A program made the position numbers and the translations under genes. A DNA stretch of 64,000 nt from Siphonodentalium dalli (Eukaryota; Mollusca; Scaphopoda; Gadilida; Siphonodentaliidae): NCBI GenBank assembly GCA_032622095.1, contig CP136068.1, positions 161,901,465 to 161,965,464 on the forward strand, in the 5' to 3' direction. This document shows, one piece after another, positions 54,782-64,000 of this stretch. The notes beneath the pieces were generated by a model. It made no database searches, was not told the DNA's origin, and was given only the letters and a program-made list of their open reading frames with translations. How positions within the stretch are numbered: the stretch's first letter is position 1; each line of letters begins with the position of its first letter.

Positions 54782-55181
54782 TTAACCCTTTACCCAACAA
54801 AACGGCCAAAACCGGCCAAATAAAGCTTCAACAGCCTAAAATATCTTCGGTCTGTCTCAATAGAACCATACAAATATGGATATCATTGGAACCGGCTCCT
54901 TGACCACATTGTGATAGTTACAGTTATGCCCTGTGCCAATGCATTCTCTTATATATGCGAGTCGACCATAGGTCGCCTCGCATATATAAGAGAATGCATT
55001 GGCATAAAAACAATCTTTTTTTAACACTTTTTACCATTTTTTCTTACATTCTTTAACAATTTTATATTGTTTAATGTGTTAAGCCAATGCATTCTCTTAT
55101 ATATGCGAGGCGACCTATGGTCGACTCGCATATATAAGAGAACGCATTGGCACATGGCCCTTCTGTTGGGTAAAGGGTTAA
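54782..55181 (+). mobile_element. piggyBac-like double-hairpin MITE, intact, 400 bp
   Basis: TTAACCCTTTACCCAAC at the left and GTTGGGTAAAGGGTTAA at the right, with TTAA at each border. Hairpins at 54935-55003 and 55083-55151 flank a spacer with TTTCTTACATTCTTTAACAA. The related locus at 41651-41680 reads CGAACATCTATTCATTGACC without an insert, an empty-site parallel. Confidence 0.85.
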
Positions 55182-56995
55182 ATGGTTGAGGTGTGTTTGA
55201 TGTTCAAAAGCTGGGCACATTCCATACCTATTTTCCTTGTAAATTTTAGTTATTAATATAATATGAGTTTTTAACGATTACTGACTTTTGAATGTGCATT
55301 GTGAATTTCGACAGCTCATGTACTCCCGTCAGCCAAACGTTTGCATATGTGTTAAACAATTTAAAATAAAAACCGCTTTGGGCTAGAGACTTGACTGGTG
55401 ACATAGTTTATCGGCCCTGGATCCACAACAGACCGTCCAGTGAAGAAACACACCATTTTAAAGGGACTATTCGTACTCGTTTCACGTGCAAAATAATAAA
55501 ACTCTGTATGCAATCGTCATTATCAAGTAGAACATGAACAATTTGTATAATTTATTATTGTGGTCATTATTAATAATTGCCTAATACAGACTAGATTGGA
55601 ATTAAGCACAGAACACACGTTGGTACGTTGATAAACACATGTTCACTGTTTATTCGTCCCGATAATTTGACAATGCAAATGTTGGAGCTTCCTTTATCAA
55701 ATGGTATATAATATGGAATACGTTGTATAATTAAAACGTGATACGGTGATTCGAAATTAAGAAGGCCGTTAATAATAAAAACAAGGAACAGAGTTAGAGT
55801 TATTGTTCGTTTTGTTATTGGTAGCGCTATTAGCCATATAAATCCCATATCGAATGATACTCTTGTCATAAAACACGGTATCTACGCTCCATTTTGATCG
55901 ATAACGATATGACTGAATATCTCGCCGAATTGATAGTGTGCATGGAGATATACTATAAGTACTCTGAAATACGCTCCATTTGTGTTGACATTCGGCAGCA
56001 TTGAAAAAAACAGGACAACGAGAAGAGGACATATAACTACCGATAACAGGACATATAACTACCGAGAACAGGACGTAGCACCGAACCGCAATTCAAGTGA
56101 TTGCTGTGAAAATATTGCTATATTTCTTATTTTCATACTCATCATTGTTGAAAACGAATCACCTGATCGGGAATATATATGGTATTGTTCTGGTCGTTTC
56201 GAAGCTCACCCTGAGTAGTGTGAAGACTACACTGGCATCCACAAACGGAACATCGCATATGTCACAATACTATGCCACAATACTTTAATTATAATCGCAA
56301 ATGGTTGGAATCCTATAACACAATTGCATACATGGTTGTCGATAATATGAATCAGTGACGATCGCTCTCACAGATAGCACAAGAGCGCGAACAATGGTGT
56401 AGACAGTAATTGCACACTTGTTTGGACCTGTGCCAACCTTGTTGACTTCAAGTGACAGAACAATGCAAATTAAGTTTTCTGCAAATGGATGTGTGATTGA
56501 CACTCACAATATTAGTTAGCTTTATCGGGTATCACGAATAGATGTCGATTGATAATCAATCCCAAAAAACGAGGTTAAGATTGATGATATGATTATTGAC
56601 GAAATAATGGAGATTTGTGTATAAGATTTTAAAGTGCGTGAAGTCAAGATGTGTTTTAGAGCATTTCCGTTCCCTTCCCCAAGCCTACCAACATGAGTCG
56701 GACTCATGTCAATACATCAGATGGCTTGTAAACTATTTCATAAAAATCTCCAAATTACGTTCTATATAGAGTTATCACCTCCGATTAACCCAGGATACTC
56801 GTTTCGAAATATAACCCTAATCTCGCACGGAACGTGTTACTGCGATTGCATATCAATCGCTATCTAATCGTGAACCCCCGATTGCGTATGAGTAGTAGGT
56901 GTGTTGACACGTGATTGTTTACATGCCACAATTGTTGTTGGCAAATAACTTATCGAACTTTATGGAAATATATTGGGGAAACTAGCCCATTTTGA
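55182..56995. other. No gene; some dispersed repeats
   Basis: 55182-55430 is similar to 41660-41780 plus 42307-42390. 55975-56072 holds AGGACATATAACTACCGA twice. Overlapping frames of 60-92 residues on both strands lack domains. Confidence 0.45.
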
Positions 56996-57003
56996 CCGAC
57001 ACT

Positions 57004-57410
57004 CAAGCTTGCAAATAATGTGTCTGTCATTTGCAGAATGATGCCCCAGAGGGTGATATTAGTGACTCTATGCCACAAGGCGGGCTAGCGTCACCAAAAC
57101 ACCCTCTGGGAACCTCATTCGCTTTGGCCTCATGCAGCATCTATGGGAGACCTAGGATCAGATTGAGTTCGCCAGTTGAAGTTGGTGCTGTTCACCCATT
57201 AGTCACTTGCGATTATGCATTTTATCTTCTGAAAATTAGGGGACTTCCAAGAAGGATAACAAGTAATTAAAATAATGTTAATTTGAGACTATAGATACTT
57301 CCCAGAAGATGATGCATAAGAAAAATTAGGTCCCCAGAGGGATAGCATCACTAAACCTACCCTCTGGGGACCTCATTCTGCAAATGACAGACCCACTATA
57401 TGCAGGTTTG
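57004..57410. mobile_element. Double-hairpin hAT-type MITE, 407 bp
   Basis: CAAGCTTGCAAATAATGTGT at the left, CACTATATGCAGGTTTG at the right. Flanks CCGACACT (56996-57003) and CCAACACT (57411-57418) agree at seven of eight bases. Hairpins carry GAATGATGCCCCAGAGGG and CTCTGGGGACCTCATTCTGC. Confidence 0.8.
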
Positions 57411-57799
57411 CCAACACTGCGTAAGATTTGATTGTAAGAAATAAATCTTGTTTCGATTAAGCTTATGGGTTATACCCGACTTTTTTGAAGACACATTACA
57501 TCCGTACACAAAATGTGTATACCTCTTGTTTGTTTGTTCGTTCGTATATACCATATTACTTTTATACTCAACATGTGTTCACCCCACGTCTGTTCATTCA
57601 CATTATGTGTTCACCCCGTCTCTGTTCATTCAAATTATGTGTTCCTCGTTATTTGTTCAATCATGTTTAATAAAACTCTTATAAAAAACTATGCATTTAA
57701 CCGAATCTCCGCCATTGCTTATTGGTCTATTTGGTGCACATATACTAATTGCTTGGCATCTTTTCATAAAGTTCTTCAACTAAAGTTATTTAAGATTAA
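57411..57799. other. No gene; short ATGTGTTCACCCC repeat
   Basis: ATGTGTTCACCCC with CTGTTCATTCA is repeated about three times at 57570-57650. No supported exon. Confidence 0.5.
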
Positions 57800-60700
57800 A
57801 GACACCTACGTATGTCCCGATCCGGTTAAAGACACCTACGTATGTCCCGATCCGATAAAAGACACCTACGTATGTCCCGATCCGGTTAAAGACACCTACG
57901 TATGTCCCGATCCGATAAAAGACACCTACGTATGTCTCGATCCGATAAAAGACACCTACGTATGTCCCGATCCGGTTAAAGACACCTACGTATGTCCCGA
58001 TCCGAGTAAAGACACCTACGTATGTCCCGATCCGATTAAAGACACCTACGTATGTCCCGATCCGGTTAAAGACACCTACGTATGTCCCGATCCGACTAAA
58101 GACACCTATGTATGTCCCGATCCGGTTAAAGACACCTACGTATGTCCCGATCCGACTAAAGACACCTATGTATGTCCCGATCCGATAAAAGACACCTACG
58201 TATGTCCCGATCCGGTTAAAGACACCTACGTATGTCTCGATCCGATAAAAGACACCTACGTATGTCCCGATCCGGTTAAAGACACCTACGTATGTCCCGA
58301 TCCGAGTAAAGGCGCCTACGTATGTCCCGATCCGATTAAAGACACCTACGTATGTCCCGATCCGGTTAAAGACACCTACGTATGTCCCGATCCGACTAAA
58401 GACACCTATGTATGTCCCGATCCGGTTAAAGACACCTACGTATGTCCCGATCCGGTTAAAGACACCTACGTATGTCCCGATCCGGTTAAACACACCTACG
58501 TATGTCCCGATCCGGTTACAGACACCTACGTATGTCCCGATCCGGTTAAACACACCTACGTATGTCCCGATCCGGTTACAGACACCTACGTATGTCCCGA
58601 TCCGGTTAAAGACAAATACGTATGTCCCGATCCGATAAAAGACACCTACGTATGTCCCGATCCGATTACAGACACCTACGTATGTCCCGATCCGGTTAAA
58701 GACAAATACGTATGTCCCGATCCGGTTAAAGACGCCTACGTATGTCCCGATCCGATTACAGACACCTACGTATGTCCAGATCCGAGTAAAGACACCTACG
58801 TATGTCCCGATCCGAGTAAAGACACCTAAGTATGTCCCGATCCGAGTAAAGACACCTAAGTATGTCCCGATCCGATTAAAGACACCTACGTATGTCCCGA
58901 TCCGGTTAAAGACATCTACGTATGTCTCGATCCGATAAAAGACACCTACGTATGTCCCGATCCGATTAAAGACACCTACGTATGTCCCGATCCGATTAAA
59001 GACAAATACGTATGTCCCGATCCGGTTAAAGACGCCTACGTATGTCCCGATCCGACTAAAGACGTCTACGTATGTCCAGATCCGATTAAAGACACCTACG
59101 TATGTCCCGATCCGATTAAAGACACCTACGTATGTCCCGATCCGAGTAAAGACGCCTACGTATGTCCCGATCCGGTTAAAGACACCTACGTATGTCCAGA
59201 TCCGATTAAAGACAAATACGTATGTCCCGATCCGACTAAAGACACCTACGTATGTCCCGATCCGATTAAAGACGCCTACGTATGTCCCGATCCGATTAAA
59301 GACACCTACGTATGTCCCGATCCGATTAAAGACGCCTACGTATGTCCCGATCCGACTAAAGACGCCTACGTATGTCCCGATCCGGTTAAAGACACCTACG
59401 TATGTCCCGATCCGGTTAAAGACACCTACGTATGTCCCGATCCGATTAAAGACACCTACGTATGTCCCGATCCGATTAAAGACGCCTACGTATGTCCCGA
59501 TTCGACTAAAGACGCCTACGTATGTCCCGATCCGGTTAAAGACACCTACGTATGTCCCGATCCGATTAAAGACACCTACGTATGTCCCGATCCGATTAAA
59601 CACACCTACGTATGTCCCGATCCGATTAAAGACGCCTACGTATGTCCCGATCCGACTAAAGACGCCTACGTATGTCCCGATCCGGTTAAAGACACCTACG
59701 TATGTCCCGATCCGATTAAAGACACCTACGTATGTCCAGATCCGGTTAAAGACATCTACGTATGTCCCGATCAGATTACAGACACCTATGTATGTCCCGA
59801 TCCGATTAAAGACACATACCTATGTCCCGATCCGATTAAACACACCTATGTATGTCCAGATCCGATTAAAGACACCTACGTATGTCTCGATCCGATAAAA
59901 GACATCTACGTATGTCCCGATCAGATTACAGACACCTATGTATGTCCCGATCAGATTAAAGACACCTATGTATGTCCCGATCCGATTAAACACACATATG
60001 TATGTCCCGATCCGAGTAAAGACACCTACGTATGTCCCGATCCGGTTAAAGACACCTACGTATGTCCCGATCCGATAAAAGACACCTATGTATGTCCCGA
60101 TCCGATTAAACACACCTATGTATGTCTCGATCCGATTAAAGACACCTACGTATGTCCCGATCCGGTTAAAGACACATACGTATGTCCCGATCCGATAAAA
60201 GACGCCTACGTATGTCTCGATCCGACTAAAGACGCCTACGTATGTCCCGATCCGGTTAAAGACACCTACGTATGTCCCGATCCGATTAAAGACACCTACG
60301 TATGTCCAGATCCGATTAAACACACATACGTATGTCCAGATCCGGTTAAAGACATCTACGTATGTCCCGATCAGATTACAGACACCTATGTATGTCCCGA
60401 TTCGATTAAAGACACATACCTATGTCCCGATCCGATTAAACACACCTATGTATGTCCAGATCCGATTAAAGACACCTACGTATGTCTCGATCCGATAAAA
60501 GACACCTACGTATGTCCAGATCCGATTAAACACACATACGTATGTCCAGATCCGGTTAAAGACATCTACGTATGTCCCGATCAGATTACAGACACCTATG
60601 TATGTCCCGATCAGATTAAAGACACCTATGTATGTCCCGATCCGATTAAACACACATATGTATGTCCCGATCCGAGTAAAGACACCTACGTATGTCCCGA

Positions 60701-63700
60701 TCCGGTTAAAGACACCTACGTATGTCCCGATCCGATAAAAGACACCTATGTATGTCCCGATCCGATTAAACACACCTATGTATGTCTCGATCCGATTAAA
60801 GACACCTACGTATGTCCCGATCCGGTTAAAGACACCTACGTATGTCCCGATCCGGTTAAAGACACCTACGTATGTCCCGATCCGGTTAAACACATATACG
60901 TATGTCCCGATCCGATTAAAGACACCTACGTATGTCCCGATCCGATTAAAGACACCTATGTATGTCCCGATCCGATTAAAGACACATACGTATGTCCCGA
61001 TCCGAGTAAACACACCTACGTATGTCCCGATCCGAGTAAAGGCACCTACGTATGTCCCGATCCGATTAAAGACAACTATGTATGTCCCGATCCGATTAAA
61101 GACACCTACGTATGTCCAGATCCGATTAAATACACATACCTATGTCCCGATCCGACTAAAGACACCTATGTATGTCCCGATCCGACTAAAGACACCTATG
61201 TCCCGATCCGATTAAAGACACCTACGTATGTCCCGATCCGATTAAAGACACCTACGTATGTCCCGATCCGACTAAAGACACCTATGTATGTCCCGATCCG
61301 ATTAAACACACCTACGTATGTCCCGATCCGATTAAAGACACCTACCTATGTCCCGATCCGATTAAACACACCTACGTATGTCCCGATCCGACTAAAGACG
61401 CCTACGTATGTCCCGATCCGGTTAAAGACACCTACGTATGTCCCGATCCGATTAAAGACACCTACGTATGTCCCGATCCGATTACAGACAACTATGTATG
61501 TCCCGATCCGATTACAGACACCTACGTATGTCCCGATCCGATTAAAGACACCTACGTATGTCCCGATCCGGTTAAAGACACCTACGTATGTCCTGATCCG
61601 ATTAAACACACCTACGTATGTCCCGATCCGACTAAAGGCACCTACGTATGTCCCGATCCGATTAAAGACACCTACGTATGTCCCGATCCGACTAAAGGCA
61701 CCTACGTATGTCCCGATCCGATTAAAGACACCTACGTATGTCCCGATCCGACTAAAGACACCTACGTATGTCCCGATCCGACTAAAGGCACCTACGTATG
61801 TCCCGATCCGATTAAAGACGCCTATGTATGTCCCGATCCGATTAAAGACACCTACGTATGTCCCGATCCGGTTAAAGACACCTACGTATGTCCCGATCCG
61901 ATTAAAGACACCTACGTATGTCTCGATCCGATTAAACACACCTACGTATGTCCTGATCCGATTAAACACACCTACGTATGTCCCGATCCGATTAAAGACA
62001 CCTACGTATGTCCCGATCCGGTTAAAGACACCTACGTATGTCCCGATCCGATTAAAGACACCTATGTATGTCCCGATCCGATTAAAGACGCCTACGTATG
62101 TCCTGATCCGATTAAACACACCTACGTATGTCCCGATCCGACTAAAGGCACCTACGTATGTCCCGATCCGACTAAAGGCACCTACGTATGTCCCGATCCG
62201 ACTAAAGGCACCTACGTATGTCCCGATCCGACTAAAGGCACCTACGTATGTCCCGATCCGACTAAAGACACCTACGTATGTCCCGATCCGATTAAAGACA
62301 CCTACGTATGTCCCGATCCGGTTAAAGACACCTACGTATGTCCCGATCCGGTTAAACACACCTACGTATGTCCCGATCCGATTAAAGACACCTACGTATG
62401 TCCCGATCCGGTTAAAGACACCTACGTATGTCCCGATCCGATTAAAGACACCTACGTATGTCCCGATCCGATTAAAGACACCTACGTATGTCCCGATCCG
62501 ATTAAAGACACATACGTATGTCCCGATCCGGTTAAAGACACCTACGTATGTCCCGATCCGATTAAAGACACCTACGTATGTCCCGATCCGGTTAAAGACA
62601 CCTACGTATGTCCCGATCCGATTAAAGACACCTACGTATGTCCCGATCCGATTAAAGACACCTACGTATGTCCCGATCCGGTTAAAGACACCTACGTATG
62701 TCCCGATCCGATTAAAGACACCTAAGTATGTCCCGATCCGATTAAACACACCTACGTATGTCCCGATCCGATTAAACACACCTACGTATGTCCCGATCCG
62801 ACTAAAGGCACCTACGTATGTCCCGATCCTACTAAAGACACCTACGTATGTCCCGATCCGACTAAAGACACCTACGTATGTCCCGATCCGATTAAAGACA
62901 CCTACGTATGTCCCGATCCGGTTAAAGACACCTACGTATGTCCCGATCCGATTAAAGACACCTACGTATGTCCCGATCCGATTAAACACACCTACGTATG
63001 TCCCGATCCGAGTAAAGGCACCTACGTATGTCCCGATCCGATTAAAGACACCTACGTATGTCCCGATCCGATTAAAGACACCTACGTATGTCCCGATCCG
63101 ACTAAAGACACCTACGTATGTCCCGATCCGATTAAAGACAAATACGTATGTCCCGATCCGATTACAGACACCTACGTATGTCCCGATCCGATTAAAGACA
63201 CCTACGTATGTCCCGATCCGACTAAAGACACCTACGTATGTCCCGATCCGATTAAAGACACCTACGTATGTCCCGATCCGAGTAAAGACACCTACGTATG
63301 TCCCGATCCGATTACAGACACCTACGTATGTCCCGATCCGATTACAGACACCTACGTATGTCCCGATCCGGTTAAAGAGGCCTACGTATGTCCCGATCCG
63401 GTTAAAGAGGCCTACGTATGTCCCGATCCGAGTAAAGACACCTACGTATGTCCCGATCCGATTACAGACACCTACGTATGTCCCGATCCGATTAAAGACA
63501 CCTACGTATGTCCCGATCCGGTTAAAGACACCTATGTATGTCCCGATCCGGTTAAAGAGGCCTACGTATGTCCCGATCCAAGTAAAGACACCTACGTATG
63601 TCCCGATCCGATTACAGACACCTACGTATGTCCCGATCCGATTAAAGACACCTACGTATGTCCCGATCCGGTAAAAGACACCTACGTATGTCCCGATCCG

Positions 63701-64000
63701 GTTAAAGAGGCCTACGTATGTCCCGATCCGATTAAACACACCTACGTATGTCCCGATCCGATTAAAGACACCTACGTATGTCCCGATCCGACTAAAGGCA
63801 CCTATGTATGTCCCGATCCGATTAAACACACCTACGTATGTCCCGATCCGGTTAAAGACACCTACGTATGTCCCGATCCGACTAAAGGCACCTATGTATG
63901 TCCCGATCCGATTAAACACACCTACGTATGTCCCGATCCGGTTAAAGACACCTACGTATGTCCCGATCCGACTAAAGGCACCTATGTATGTCCCGATCCG
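57800..64000 (+). repeat. 30-bp satellite, at least 206 units, continues beyond the window
   Basis: Unit GACACCTACGTATGTCCCGA followed by TCCGATTAAA. The most variable bases are the four before AAA (GATT, GGTT, GACT, GAGT, GATA). Phase is kept in 60-bp steps until a 24-bp shift at about 61200. A segment from about 59700 to 60180 is repeated 600-660 bp further on with the same variant order. Four of six frames lack stops, giving frames up to 857 residues; variable sites change the residue freely (Val, Ile, Thr, Ser), so no coding constraint is seen. Confidence 0.95.

Noticed and set aside
57513-63919. Large repeat proteins up to 857 residues
   Set aside because: Four of six frames are open in the 30-bp unit and the most variable bases are residue-changing in the plus frame; no coding constraint is visible.

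Overview
This window looks like nuclear DNA of an animal, most likely a marine invertebrate; a mollusc or other lophotrochozoan would fit, but no sequence here fixes the taxon. The grounds are TTAGGG-type telomeric repeats inside the chromosome, GT-AG splice signals with a TATA box, a TGF-beta/activin-type prodomain gene, 5S-rRNA-derived DNA, and a very dense load of short non-autonomous DNA transposons, Helitrons and satellite arrays. No bacterial operon structure is visible. Nearly all long open frames come from tandem units whose length is a multiple of three (21, 30, 33 bp) and are not genes.

Layout. 0-5 kb: MITEs, a 33-bp satellite, and a degenerate telomere-like array. 5-13 kb: Helitrons in head-to-tail tandem and several TTAA-flanked MITEs. 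14.3-16.2 kb: a 57-bp satellite split by a Mutator-like element with a 9-bp target duplication. 18-19.8 kb: a hAT element with a decayed BED finger, a 44-bp satellite and a broken Death-domain-like reading frame. 22.7-23.7 kb: a nest of three elements. 24.2-28.9 kb: four satellites in series, the first made of repeated 5S rRNA internal promoter. 29.6-42.3 kb: palindromic MITEs, arrays and a 2.4-kb element that carries a 30-bp satellite in one arm. 42.5-45.5 kb: the only convincing gene, with TATA box, non-coding first exon, signal peptide and an activin-like prodomain in two coding exons. 45.7-57.4 kb: more arrays and MITEs. 57.8-64 kb: a 30-bp satellite that runs off the window.

Themes. First, at least four satellites can be traced to pieces of transposable elements in the same window (33 bp, 31 bp, 30 bp and an AT-rich array), and a fifth to 5S rRNA. 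Second, two unrelated MITE groups share one design, two near-perfect hairpins around a spacer; a 69-bp hairpin is found inside elements with different terminal repeats. Third, both splice boundaries of the first coding exon of the activin-like gene have been duplicated outward into the introns, and the gene stops where the cysteine-knot ligand should begin.

All positions were read by eye. Copy numbers are estimates and superfamily names rest on termini and target duplications, not on database comparison.
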